Positions 24,801-39,800 of a stretch of DNA of 64,000 bases are shown in pieces (position 1 is the stretch's first letter; each line of letters begins with the position of its first letter). A program made the position numbers and the translations under genes. Source of the DNA: Phoronis australis (taxonomy: Eukaryota; Phoronida; Phoronidae); NCBI GenBank assembly GCA_002633005.1, contig NMRA01000022.1, positions 1,565,036-1,629,035 of the forward strand, in the 5' to 3' direction. The notes beneath the pieces are model-generated. The model worked only from the letters and a program-made list of their open reading frames with translations, was not told the origin of the DNA and searched no databases.

Positions 24801-27800
24801 TTTTGATTTTTGAATTTCAGATACTTGTCGTTCTTAATTTTGGATTTTCCACGATTTATACATTGTGTTTAAATTGTGCCTAATGAGGATATCCGCATAA
24901 ACTAGTCATTGATAACCTATTAATTACTATATGAAGTTGTTCACATTGTTATGGAATTCCGGATATTATTGACCAGCAATTATCAAATTATAAAAATTCG
25001 TACTTATTGGCAGCGTCGTGGATATGTGCCGCTGCCTGCTCCACCAACAATGACGAGAACTGTAACAGCAGGATACGCACAGCGTCCGACGTGCCGAACG
25101 GATTGTCTGGGTCGATGACCTTATTGATGAATACGCTGATCACATTGTCAGAGTTATCCTGGTCAGGAGCGGGTGGGCCACCAATCACGCGCTCACCCTC
25201 GCCACGTTCGAAGGATACTTGGAAGCACGGGATGAGGATACACTGAAGGATCTGAGAAAAGAGTGCTAACACTGTATGCTATGCCCTACAATAACCATCT
25301 TTAACTGATAGTGGGTAGATCTGAGAAGAGAGGGCGAACACTGTATGTCACATCCTAGAATTGCACTCTTCGGAATGAGAGTCCTTTAGATCTAAGGAAA
25401 CACATGACGCTGTACTGAACAATGGCCTCCATTGCAACTGTTAACAACATTATGATTCCTGGTTTCCACACAAATCACACAAGCCGATCCTTATAGCAAA
25501 AATACACGACATACCGGAAAGAGGATGAATGTTCATTGATGTCAGGTATTCTGAACACTTCATCGTTACATCCGCTGAAAATTAACCATACCTTGGCTTT
25601 GAGTTCCTGGGATTTGCTCTGGTCATGGAATATCTCTACAAACTTGAAAAAAGATTTTCTTTTCCATTCCACGCTGTACGTCTACAAAGAAAAATATCCA
25701 CAACCAGCTTTTAAACACTATAGACCAGTAAATATCTAACTCAGGTTTTGTTTGTCAAAATAAAGGACAATCATGTACTTATAACTTCATTACAGTAGTG
25801 CAGCAGGGATCAAAGTATCTGAAGTTTGGTTTTGAATGATACAAACCCATAACCACCCATTGATAACTATGCTAGCCTAAGCAGTTGATGACCACTGTCT
25901 TGCCACTGTGGCACAAAAAACACTTGTTGATAGAGTCACTTTATACAGTCACTAAATCAATGTTATACAGACATGGTAATAGAAATTTGACAGTCTGCGT
26001 GATCTTAAATTAACACGTCTAGGAGAACCAACCTGTGCTACAGTGTTGTCCAAAAACTCCTTAACAAACTGAAACTGCGGGATGAATCGACATGTGAAGC
26101 AGCGAAGCATTTGAAACAGCAGGTCAATATCATTGGGCTGGTGTCTGCAATGAAATGTGTTTTCTTTAAGCAAAAATACAAGTCAACATGTAGAGCCTGG
26201 TCTTAGTGAATTTTTTGCAAGCCCAGTCCACTAAAGTAGAGTTTGAGACAAACTTCATAACAGTAGATCTAAATCAAAAAATTTTCGGCGACAGAAGGCG
26301 GATTTATGGTATTTCACAAAATTGCGAATATGAGCACATCCCTGAATGGGCCCTTCAGAACAATGTCAGAACTGCACGTCTTTCTGAGATACTAACTCGA
26401 AGTAGTTCAGCAGACACTTCATCAACAACTTTGGCTCTTTCCAGTGGGCAAAGTCTGCGCTGTACTGAAAGGAGAAAGCAGACAAACATCATGAATGCAC
26501 CTAGTGGGCAAAGTCTGCGCTGTACTGAAAGGAGAAAACAGACAAACATCATGAATGCACCTAGTGGGCAAAGTCTGCACTGTACTGAAAGGAGAAAACA
26601 TCTAGTCTAGCAGCTAGTGAATGGCCCTGAGTGGCTTTCATTTGACAAAGGTGAAGATGGTTGTGTAGAAGATGCCCTAGACATTAACTACCACTTGGGC
26701 AGCTGTCTTCAGTTTAGTGTATTAGTAGTGTGTAGTGTTATCACTATACTGCTAATATCTCAAAGAACAGTTTGCTGGATAGTTCTGTGCAGAAATCAAA
26801 AATCCTATTGTTATATAGCCTTGTTTTATATTACATTTGTGCAGCGAAGTCAAATACTACGAAACAGTACATATACAACGTGTATGGCTGAACAAATGAT
26901 AACCTAAACTATACACAGAATTGGAGAGCTTTTCACAACATTTGCCAAACAAACTGAAGCCATATACCTATCCAGAGGACATTGAATTGCACATTAAAGA
27001 GTCACTTAACTTACAATTTTCTTATGTTTCTCCTTGAATGGTTCAGACACCCATATCTTCAGCAGGTTGACCACAATCTGAGGGTTCTTGGACAGCCACG
27101 TTGGTTCAAACTTGGCGAGCACAGCGATGATCTCTATAGACAGGAACTGTAATTCAGACTTGAACATGGCGCTGCCAGGGCTCGCAGGTCGTACCCCTTG
27201 ACCCTACAACAGAATTAGCATATTTAGCAGAATATAGTTTGCAGAGTTAAATGACAATTTTAATTTAACTTCCAAACGACAAGATTTTACAAACTAAACA
27301 CTTTCAAGACTTAATTAAAACAACAGTGTACATAATCCAGAAAATCTGAAACTTTAAATCACAAGCACTGGATTCAATAGTTCTTTCATTTTCCACAAAA
27401 TGCACCTTTGCAGCATTAACGCACATAATCCAAAAATGCAAAATTTCATACAGTCAAGTAGGCGTAATCTTCATCAACAACCAATATTTCTACATTATTA
27501 GTATTACACTTAATTAAAAATAATGACAAATAATACTTAACGGTCCCATATTTTCTTAAGATGACTTATTTTCTATCACTACAGAGGGGTCTATTGGCAC
27601 ATCAATCTGAAATTCTAAAATAAACGCTGACGTCTCATGACTCACTTGTAACTGGCCATAGGTCATTGGCACTAGTCGGCTGGGGTTGTTTTGCAGAACA
27701 TCCCTGAATGGTTTACCCAGCTCATGTTTTAGTAAGAACTGGAAATACAGTAAGAACACAGATCAAATCCAGGCCACAAGCAAGGCCTTTATTTAATTGC

Positions 27801-30800
27801 ACTTTAAAATAGAATTGTTACTCGGCCTCCAAAAATATCTGAATGTTGTGCCTTAACTCGAGTATGAATATAGATCAGTAAGAGACCACAACTCATTCAA
27901 GAAACTAAACTTAAGTTCACAAAAGACAGATGCAGTGCTCCTAACTGAATTATGAGCTGCAATGACAGTTTCAACATTTTACTCAAACTTGTCCTTTAAC
28001 CTTAAAGCCCAGAGCTTCCATATACAACAAATCCACACAAGATCTCTGGCTGAACTAGACTGACCACTAATGTCCTGTTCCAGTGTTGATCCTTAATGTT
28101 GTAGTCACAGAGGAACATATCAATGGTATGGACTGGATAGTTGACCAGGAACTTCAGTAGAGGTAAGCGGAATGGACTACCAGCCTAAGGAAGGAAGTAC
28201 AAGAAGAGGCATGAGTTAATCATGATTGTGTCAACTTGCCATCAGGCCAGCGCTGCACAACTTCAGTAATAATTCGGCAGAGAAATACAACGCCTCACTC
28301 GTATGATAATGAGATCGTTCAACAGTGAGATATTGCCACTTTGCCACAGAAAAACCCGGTCAGTGATAGAAACTCACTTATCACAATATGCAAAAAACTG
28401 GGACAAGAATTCATTTGAAATAAAAAGTAAGTGATTAGAGAACAAGACTGAATATAAAACCAAGTCATAAAGACTTTACTACTTATAAGACTGGTGTCCA
28501 AGTGAACCCACACGGTTTATAATTCTGGCCAGTTAATGTTTACCTCAATCAATAGAGACTTCTCTCCCTTCAAGGTAAGAGTTGTGAGTGGTTCAGCCAT
28601 GTTCTGCGACGCAGCAGGAATCAAGTGGAAAATGTTGATAATGGCCGCGCACGTCTTTAACTCCTGTAAGGTTGTACATGGACATACACTTCTGGATAGT
28701 ATTGTTATAGTAACTAAATCGCTTTACTGTATTATGTGAATATTTCAGCCTGTACACATGAATGCCTGAATGTTTCAGCCCACGCACCTGTATGCTATGT
28801 GAGTATTTCGGCCCATACACCTGTATAACTCTATGAATATTTCAGCCTAGTATACACTTGTACAAGTGAATATTTTGGCCCATGCACATGTATATGAAGC
28901 AGCTCTTATATCAGCAATAAAGTCCAAGGGCTAATGTGTGAAACAATTTCTTAAATATTCTATGGGGCGGTGAAACTTGACATGACCTTAAGAGCAGTAG
29001 ACATTGGAAATGATTCCATTGTAACAGTGTGATGACAAGAATGAATGGACAAAGACACACCAGCTTAAGCCAGGCTGAGAGTAATAATATCTTTATATGG
29101 TAACAAAATGAGACCCAATACTGACCCAGTAACCCCAATACATAATGACTGTTCTGCAGAAGTGCAGTCACACCTTGCCTTCCAGTTGTGGCTATGGGTT
29201 ACACAGGATCTTTTTAAATTTTAAACAAATTGATTTCAGTAACTTCGTAATTTGTTACTTTCTCTCGTCAGTGTAGATTTGACATGCTTGGAACTTAACC
29301 ATCATGCATCTCAGCAGGATAGCTTAGGATGACAACACAAAATTAATGAATTAAGAAGTTCAAGAAACAAATCATCATCCATCATACCACTGAAGTCACC
29401 TGACCCGTGACCTTCTGTTGACCTCCTTTCTGAGCAATCACTGCCGCATCCATCCACTTCTTTAGATGAGCCTGTAAACAACATACCATAGCTCAAGAAG
29501 GTTTGTCTAGCATTCAACAGTGTCTCCAACCACATTGTTCCCAATTTTCACATCTCCAAAAAAATGAAATGCAAATTCGAAACAGGGACTTATAGAAAAT
29601 GCAAATCAGACAATTCCCAATTTGGTTTTCTACTTTCTTGCTGGAGACTTTGCTAAGTTGACAATTAAAACACCTTTGTATTCTAAACTGCATTTAGTAA
29701 ATGCCAAAAGCAAGACGGACAAAATTATGTTTCACCAGGCACTCTGGTGGTGAATTCCACATGCAATTGGTCGACCTGACAAAGCATTCTGGGTCAACAT
29801 ATCTGTTCATGTTTCATGCCTACTGTATAAGGCTGTAACAGATAGCAACTAAAGATTAAGGTTCTAAAACCTACCAGTAACTGCTCACAAAGTTTCTCAT
29901 TAAACGTGTGTGGGAATAGCTGTGTCAGGCTGGACAGACGTTGTATGACATTCAGATTCAACGTCCGATAGTCCCCTAACATCAACAACAGGGGGCGCAT
30001 TGCCGTGTGCACCTGTTCCATGTCAATTTGGAAGCCCGATATAAACTGAAATATACAAGGATCAGCATATCAGACAAGCTACAACTCATTAAACATCAGC
30101 AATAATAAAATGTGGTACCCTCCTTCTTCTTAAGATAAAGTACATTTTTATCACATAATTTGGTTGTTAAACACGCGTTTGTTTAATGACCATGCATACG
30201 TTGCAAGTTTGCTTAAGTTGGACTACATTAACAGCTAGTTATTTAAATTTTTGCCTTTTCATAAAGAAAGAGAGATGTTTCTAAGCAAGTTGGTTCACCT
30301 GGGTCAATAAATGCTCACTAGCTGAGACTATGTTCAAGACTGGGTATACCTAAGTTATAATTAAAGCATGTTACACAGAATTATACACCAATCACTTCAA
30401 GAGTAAAGAAATTGGAAAATCAGGTAAGAGCCTACCTTTTTCATACATTCATGCGCCGCCTCTTGAAGTTCACTGTTATTAGCATTGAGGTTTTTGTAGA
30501 GAACGCTGAAGATCTTCTCACGGCATTGTGGGATGTAGTGACAAGCAGCGAGCGCCTCTGAAAGCAAATACACAAACTGTAGTTACACAACATAAAAACG
30601 TTGGACATTTTCTAACCACTATATGAAAGATACAGTATTGTGTTGCTAAGTGGGTTGACTATTTCTGCTATGTGTATTAATGTGCTATATAGTGCAGAAA
30701 TAAGAACCATCATATGGTAGTTTTCAGAATAACATTTCTTTTCCATGTACAAAACACCTTTCAATTCGGGCAAATTCTCAACAAAATCTCGGCAATTGTG

Positions 30801-33800
30801 TGTCGCCTCGCGCGTTGTCGAAATTGCGCAACAACTTGCCTTGCAAGTCTTTTTTATAAAATAATAAACAACTAGTGGTTAGGTACAATAATAGCACAGT
30901 AAACTCTAACAGCGAATGTTTGACTAAATTGGCAAAAAACTCTGGCAAGATTCGTCCAAGTGTGGCAGAGTTCGACTGACAGAATCCTACCTAAGTCTGT
31001 CCAATTTAGTTTGAAAACTATTACACCTTCTTTACATGAAGTTCGCATAAATTGCAGTACTTACACAGAGAAGTGCTCGCACAGTATAATATTCTTGCAC
31101 AGCAGTACTTGCACACAGTAGTACTCATAAAGGCAATACTCACACACATCAGTACTCACACACAGCAGTACTCACACACAGCAGTATTTACACAAAGTAG
31201 TACTTGCACACAGCAGTACCTACACACAGCAGTACGTTACTTACTGAGGCCACTTTTTCTCAGAGGTACCAGGTTAGTAACAGACTTGTAACATGGCAGC
31301 TTCAGTAACACAGAGTCCTCAGCCTCACACAGGCTCAACAACTGAAATATTGATGGAGGCGCATTAATTACCTCTCACCAACTATACCAAACCACCAGGT
31401 ATGTCTTTGTTGAATGTACTTCAAAATTCATTTCACGTTTAGCTAATCACGAAACATATGCGAGGTGAAAATCTGTCGTGCTTTCAAAATTTAGCAGTGA
31501 GTATTTTTTATATGAAAACTAATTTATGCTAAATGTTAAATGAACAAAGTCTGACTCAATACATTCCTCTATGAAGTTTATATTAGAAACGGAATATGTT
31601 AACTGTTAACTGATCTAAATCAAGATATACCTCCGTGAAGAAGACTTTATGCTCCACAATAGTCAAGTCTATAGTGAACAGTCGAGGCTGGAGAGTGGTA
31701 CAGAAGGTATTACCATCCTGGAATAAACACTTAACAAATCAACGTACATACCTTCAAAACAGACGTGATTTCTTTTTCACAAAGAAACAAAAAATCTGAT
31801 ATCCATGAAAGCTTTTTTTTCAGCAAAGGTATTATTACGTACTTTTCAAATAGTCTTTAGCAGTGGAAGTGTTCACGATCAAATGCACATAACTATTAAT
31901 TCATAGATATTGCATCTACGTAAGATAACACAGTCACTAAGAGTTGTGGATAATTGCCATACAGCCTACAGCATGTGACTTACCATAAGCCCTATCTGTG
32001 CATTGGCAGGCTGGTGACGCAGGAGGTGCTTCTTGGGAGGGATCATATCCTGTAGTACATCACGGTGAGGCTCCATGATCTCAGTAATCGTTTTACCCGT
32101 CGTTTTGGCCACAACCTCCAGGCTGTGCATTGCCTAGGAAACAGACAGTTACAATTAGGTTAGGTGAGAACATAGAATAACAATCATCCATCAAGTAATA
32201 TGAGGATTGAATTGTAACGCAGCATCGGTTGCTTATAATTGCCATACTAACAGCAGTTGTCACATTACTAATAGCAGTTGTAACATCACGTGCAGGCCTA
32301 AGTTAGTGGTGTATAGGTCCCTGTGACCCATTTCTATTGACTGTGATGGATAATTTTGCTACATGTGGCTGAAGCTGCTTCATGTGCAGGGCATGTGTGT
32401 TTGATTGCACACACGATATGTGGTAGTGTGTAGTCGCATTATGGCTATTTTTGGAATCAGCTGATCATTTGAAGCTGGCTCAGCTTAGTGACCCCCTTTA
32501 TCAACTGTAAGGGAATGCTTGACATCAAAAGACTGGAGGTCCTCACACTATGCAGAGGTTCACACTTTTTCTGAAGCAAAAATTTACAGCAAATCTTTGT
32601 GTTCATTGCAGCAGCACATTCATCGCTTTGTCAACTGAAGTATGGAATTAACAGTAAAGAAGAATCTGCTATTTATTGTTGACATAAAAATAAGTGTCAA
32701 TTTTTGTTTGAAGGGCAACTGTCCTACATGACACAGCAATGTCTGGTCACACATCAAAATTTTTAACACATGATGACCAAAAGAGAATGAATGTGAACTT
32801 GATTGCATTGGGGAAATGAAGGAAAGGAAAAGGAGAGAGAATACATTTCATTATCACCGTGTTTTACCTGTTCTCTGACCAGAGTGTTGGTGGATGTCAC
32901 CTGTCTCACTAATTCATGAGTGATGTCATGGAATGACTTTCTCTGGACAGTGATCAGTGCCTCGTTGCCGTCGGCGATGGGTTTGGCACACATGGTCAAC
33001 ATCACCTCGAGATTTACCTTAGCCATGTCCACAGCACCACTAGACACCTGGATGAAGGAAGATGAAAGAATATTCAGCTGTTTACCTAATATACAAACTG
33101 TATTTACTATCTTTTTAAAAGCACCTTGCCACGTGACACATACACACAAATGAAAACATTTCAGTCTGAGCAACTTAAAAATTTCAGTTGCCCGACAAAA
33201 GTACCAACAAACTAAAAAACCGCACTGGTGTCACCTGTGCAGGTAAGTCATACCTCGCCAGTCAGATCCATCATAACAAACAGAAGAGCTTTCAAGAACA
33301 GGAACTGATGGTCGAGGACCCAGAGTAGAGACATCCTCTCAAACAGGAACTTGATGGCGATACATCTACAGGGGAGAGACAGGGACATAGGAACAGGTTA
33401 AGTTTACGTAGAGCTTAGAGCATAACGGACTTATAATTCATTGAATGATTGCAAATGGTGAGATGATTGGAACAGAAATCATACGGACAATTTCGTATCA
33501 AGCAAAAATTTAAGTTTTGGCTTATAATACTTTGAAAGTGATTAGAAAAGTTTCTTACCCTCCAAGTTTGGCGTACCACGCACGCTCATAACAGAGAGAA
33601 CACATCCTGTCCACAAGGTACTCGAACATTGGAAGTTGCGACGCCTAAATAGAAAAGATGACATGCAAATTAGAAAACTCAATAACAGTAACTATATTGA
33701 ATTAAGAGTCTCACTAATCGCCCACTCCCCTCCCACTTTATAATGTTACTCACCCTCTCCTTATCACCAAGTATAGTCTTGGTCGTCTCCAGTATCAACA

Positions 33801-36800
33801 CAAGAGCCAAGTGACCTGGTTTACACAGCTCCTTCTCCTCGTGACCCATAATGGTTGCCAGAGCGTCAATCAACACATTTGTGTCCATACCGTGTAGTTT
33901 AGACTGCTTATCGCCCAAGACAGGAAATGGACCTAGAATGGGTCAAGAAAAAGATGAAGGAGATTCAGAAGCCGAAACAGCAATAGAAGAATTTACAGTT
34001 AGTTTTCAAAATAAACTTGACAGCGTCAAAATTTGACAAAGTTCCGATGCACAAAATTGCAATTAAGTTATACTCATTACTGTTGGTCTAAAATCCGTTT
34101 CAATGCTGACTAAATCTCGACACGTGTCTCTATAGGCACTTTGTCGAAATTGCCGCAACTTAATGCGCAAGTCCATTCACAAATGAACAATTAGTGGCCA
34201 GGTACAATAATTTTACATTAAACTATGACTCAATTTAGACAAAAACTTTTATTTTATTGTGACAAAACAGCAGGAAACCACAAGACCTTGCATCCAGCAC
34301 TGAGGTTCACTTTCACGACTTCTTAACCTTCATACAACGAATTTAATACACGGTAAACTTGGAAAACAATTTACCCCCTGGACAAGAACTTATTTGATTT
34401 TCAATTTCACAATTGTTGACAGTTCACATTTAAAACAATTTAGATAAAATGTTGGTAAAGAAAATGTCTCTAAAATACGATTGGCAATGTTTTAAAAAAT
34501 AATGCCAATGCAAGACACAATAGTCATGATGACAATACAGAACATGTGGTACAATAGAAGCAAAGTATACTGTGGCTTCACATTGCTTCAAACTCACCGC
34601 ACTGCTGAGCTATAGCCACCATAGTGAAGTGTTTCACCATTGATGCCATATATGGTAGTACATGTGGTCGTAGCTCTTTAATGGCGGCAGCAACTGAAAG
34701 ATAAACACAGATGTAAAAATTCTAGATATTGCAAAAATAGACATTTTACTACTCAGCAATATGAACCAAAAAGGAAATGAAATGTAATTAATTAATTTTT
34801 AGTTGGCTACGACGATTAGTAGTGACGCAAACTGACACTGGCACAGAGGCTTTGTGAATAATCTAGTAAAAGACAAAGCTCTAAGTATAAAAGAATTTCA
34901 GACACCTTCACCGGTCAGCACTAAAGTAACACAATTCAAAGATTTCCTTACTTCGAAACACAAAAAACGCACACTGCATACCCTGCAGCAATGTGGAGAC
35001 ATAATATGGATGGAAAGAGTGATGACCTATTCCAGAGCTTTAGACAATGGTTGCATAGTGTGCTGCAGGACTCACTAACAGAACTTACCAAACATTCCAG
35101 TCAGAGCTTGTTCTTGTACTTTCCTAGCGTGTTGATCCTGTGTCTTGTACTGGACACTGTTGGAGCAGGGGATCTCACCATGGAAGAAACTGGTGGAGTA
35201 GGAATTAGAATAATATCAGGAGACGAGAAAGCATAGTGGTATGTCTCATGAAAAGTGATATTTGGTTATTTATGAGACAACAACCATCCCACAATGCACG
35301 TGAACAATGTCGCATCGCAACAGATGAAATATACAACAAAGGATAATTAAGAGAGTGCCCCTACCTGCTGTGAGTGAAAAGATGGGTCAACATCTGTTTG
35401 TCATCGTCCAGGGACAGCGTGGAGACTAGGTAACATTTGATCACCTCCCACGACTGCTTGCGGAAGTACGACTCAGTCGAGCTTGACTTCAGCAAGTTCA
35501 GAGCATGCTCAATAGCCTGGAATGATAGAAGGTAAAATAAAAAAGTATCAAATGATGTGGCCTGCATCGCCTGCAAAGTTGTTCGAAGGAATCATAATTA
35601 CATATAAGAATGTCTAGCAAATAATGTGGTTACAGGGAAATTTCAATAAAAAAATAATTTATATAAAAATGTGCTCCAGTAAAAAAATATCCTTTAATTG
35701 CATTGAGATAATTAATACCAAGTACCTTTTCAACCGGGAATTGGATAGGCATCTTGCAATCTTGGAAATGGAGGGAAACACAGGGGCCGACTGACTCTTT
35801 TTCGTTGTAAGTCAGCTGAAATTAACAAAACAAATGCTTAACAGAACAGAACTCAAGCTACTCAACAGGAATAATCATTTCTCTTCAAACCCATGAATGT
35901 CCTAACAATGACAGTAGACCTTTTGGGATAACATTTTCTGATAAGAAACCGCAAAAGTTGTCATGCAGTTATTGACCATCGGCCGACACAACAATCCTGC
36001 AAAGTGCTTAGCTGAATAGGGTCTTCTACAATATTATCCAGAAATGACCAGTTAAGTAAGTGAAGGCCATTCCATCCACTACTGAACGCTCATTTGTAGC
36101 CAAACATGCACACATTAACGTACTGCATGTAATGTTTCAAAGCACAAGAACAGACAAGAGCTTACTGCTGACAAGAACATCGACAACAAATCCAAGCTGT
36201 AACACCGTGACAGCTAATGTTCACTTTAATCAGTTTCTAAACTTGACAGCACATCATACAACCATCATGAAACCATTACCTTCTGAGGTTCTCGCAGCAT
36301 TTTACGGTTGCCGCCACCAAACTTGCCGAGTACTCTGAAGGCCACATGAGCGATGCTGTCATTAGGGTTACGTAGAGTCTTCCACAAGGCCTGCATCAGC
36401 TCTGCCCTAACTGGCTGAATATGGTCGTACAGGAAGTCAGGCTGGAGGTTGTCAACACACAGCTCAAGTGTCCTCAGGCCCTGGTAGAACACAAAGTATT
36501 GACAAAGTGAAAGGAGCCAATGTCTTCAATGTTATCTGTACTAGAATAACTACACTTAATTACTTACAGGCATATTTCAGCTTCAGTTACAACTCTCCTG
36601 GTCCTCAGTAACAGTCAAAGAAACAAGTAAATGACAGACAGCCCAACGTATAAAATTAAGTGAATGACGTAGTTGGCTTAACAATGAGGTGCATGTATTT
36701 TGTTTCCAAATTCTCTTTCATTGAACAAAGTCTGTGTTCTACGAGTCATTGTGCTTGTTCAATGAACAGTATCAGTGAATCAATGAATGTTGGAAACTGG

Positions 36801-39800
36801 TTATTGGGCCACCTACACCAGTGCTATTTTTCTTTTGGCTAGTTTACCTTTAACTAAGGACGGGTTCAATAGAAACCAACTGTAAGATAGTTTTATCTCA
36901 TGTACATTACAGGATTGTACCTGACTGACTAGTGTCTGTGACCCGTTCAGTGCTGACACCAGGGGGTCCATGAGCATAGGTAAGTAGGGCAACAACGAAC
37001 TCAGTCTTACAGGTACAGTAAGACAAAGTTCAACGAACAGATCCTTCATGTGTTGTTTGTGAAGACCGCTCTGCAGGCTGTTCAGACCTGCAAGTTAAAG
37101 ACTATATTGAACACCACAACACAGCCTTTAAAGAAAGGTGAAGCTGAGCTTAACAAATAAATCTCACACAAGTTTGTTATTATGGTTACTTTAAACACTA
37201 TGCATCGGTCAAATTCCAGTTAAGAATGATTCGAGTATCATTTGCATTTCACCTCTCGTTCACATACGGGCATATGTCATGACGTGATGTTCGAGATAAC
37301 CAAGACAAAATGTGCCAAAATTTGTTAAAAATAACAATTTAATTCATGTTTGAGCTAATTTGATGATTAATTCAATTTAGTTTAACATTTGGTTGACGTA
37401 CCAGTTGCACTATAAACACAACATGTAACAGTGACCAATTCGTAAAATTAATACCTTGCAATAGATTAGGAAGCAGGGGAAGAAATTCCTGATAGAGCAA
37501 GTCATGACTACCACCACCTATTGACCTGAAGAGAGCTCTCAACAACAGGAAATAGTTGTAGGGTTCCTTGGCCGACATAGCTAGTTCCATCGATTTGTTG
37601 ACGATTGTGTGAAGGTGAGGCTTCAACATGGGTTCATTTTCCGCAGCAAACAGCGAAACGGAGCCAAATACCAGCTTGAACAGCTTCAAGTAAAGGTTCG
37701 AACGATCCATGTTTGCTAAAATGAAGCACAGTCATTCATTGCATTAAATTTGACTAATTGAAAACTTAGCATGGTTATGATGATAGAGAATTTAAAATTG
37801 AAACTGAATAATACACATTGACAAGCGTACTACACAAGATGATGCATTAGATATTAAACCAAATTTACTAAGTGCACACTGCCTTTTCTAAAACCTCAAA
37901 TCTTGAGAATCGACATTTTTTGGTCAGTGGAGAATAAAAACTAGACTTCATCGTCAGATTCTTCGAAAAGTCTTTAAATAAGGAATAAAATAACGTAAAA
38001 ACGACTGCGCTGTGACTGTGACTCACACTACCTATGAGTGTACTGTGACCCACACTACCTATGAGTGTACTGTGACCCACACTACCTATGACTGTACTGT
38101 GACCCACACTACCTATGACTGTAGTGTGACCCAACATTACATATGAAAGCACTGTGACCCCACACTACTTACACCCCATCTCTTCAAGTCGCTCCAGTAA
38201 GTACTCAACCAAAATTGTGGCAAACGTGGCAGAAGTGGTAGGATTGGCCAAAAAGGAGTTGGCCACAATCTGGAGTGCGTAGTTGTTGTGGATCCTTTCA
38301 ACCATGTAATCGACGGTCGTGGAAAAGATCTCTTTGAACGTCAATGCATTCATCATTGTGAACTGAAATGATATACGTTTTCCAAATACTAAAAGTAAAT
38401 ATTAAGTAAACCTCGTCCCTAAGTATATGTAAACATAAGCATAGTTCATTAAAATGACTTTTTTGCTCATTAGTTTTTAAATCGTATGAGCCCTAACCAG
38501 TAATATGCCAACACCACAGCACCATAATATGCAGTCTTTAATGTTGTTCACCAGACAACAGAGAGCTAACTTACCACACCAGCGAAATGTTCAAGAACTT
38601 CCTTCTCTTCTTTAGTACGCACGTTTTGCACACTACAAAATGAACCCAAGAATACAACACACACCACGAGGAGGTCAAGAAACACTTTAACATTCCAACA
38701 AATGGTCATTACAAACACATCTAGAACCCTTAAGTACAATAAAATATACCACAAAGGTTAAAATAATTAAAACTTTTTGAAACAATTCCTCACACACACA
38801 CAAATCACACAACATGATGAATAAAGGAAAACCTTTAGTTTCTGGTATCCGTGCTGCTTTGCGTTAAACCCTCCCAATTTATCTGTAGCAAGTCATATTT
38901 TACCATGATGATCTAAATTACTAAAGTTCACTAATCAGTGATGACACCCTCATTACCATGGGAACGTAATCCTATTCCTAACCCAAGAAAAGACAAATCA
39001 CGACCTGCTCAAGCGTGACAAATGATACCTATCAAATCTAAGTTTTTTATTTGGAAATGAAATGCATCCTACAAACAGAAATGACTCACACTGCGGGTCT
39101 AACATAGGTCTGTCCTGATGTGGTGATGTTGATGGTGAATATATCCAGGGCCTTCAACGCATACTTGACGAGTCTAACAAAGACTAGAGTTTCCTTAGGA
39201 TGGAACTGTTTGTTTTGAACCAGTGTGGCATCTGAAGGACATAAAGGACACGGCAGGAGTAAAGGCTAAGTTCATGAAATTGATCTTCCTACTAATTGTT
39301 GGCAACATGTTGATCGGGAGCTGTGAGATTTGGAAAGTGTTGCAGAGTCAGAGCGATTGTTCAAAATACGCTCAATATCAAAGACAGGTTGAAATAAATT
39401 ATAAGATACTGGCGAATCCAGAGACTTCGCATTAGAACAGATCTGGAATTTTTCAGGCCAGATTCTGTAGTGTTACTCATGACACCTTTGTAGTTGTTAT
39501 CAACCATTACTCAAATGACCTACAGAGACGAGATTAACAAAATTCCAAAAAAGATCTGAAGATGAAAATATCAAACGTGGCAATTCTTTAACTGAGAATG
39601 ACAAGTGGGTCATGACTGTTTGCTACACAGTGCCAAAAGTAAACAGCGAGTTCACCTCATCCACTACCACTCACCTCCATTGGGACTCTTACACGTCGCA
39701 GTGCCCCAAGTGATAGTCTTTACACCACACACTAATGTACGGACCAGACTACGGCAGTCAGCCACTGAGTATGTACCAGCCTGGAGAACAGTTGATGCAT

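Noticed and set aside
26206-26610. Plus-strand ORF of 134 codons with repeated SGQSLRCTERRKQTN
   Set aside because: It is antisense to TRRAP exon 39 and its 60-bp tandem copies; 60 is a multiple of three, so the frame stays open by chance.
37868-38152. Minus-strand ORF with repeated IGSVGHST
   Set aside because: It comes from the 27-bp minisatellite after exon 17; an exon 17 extension stops at TAG before reaching it.
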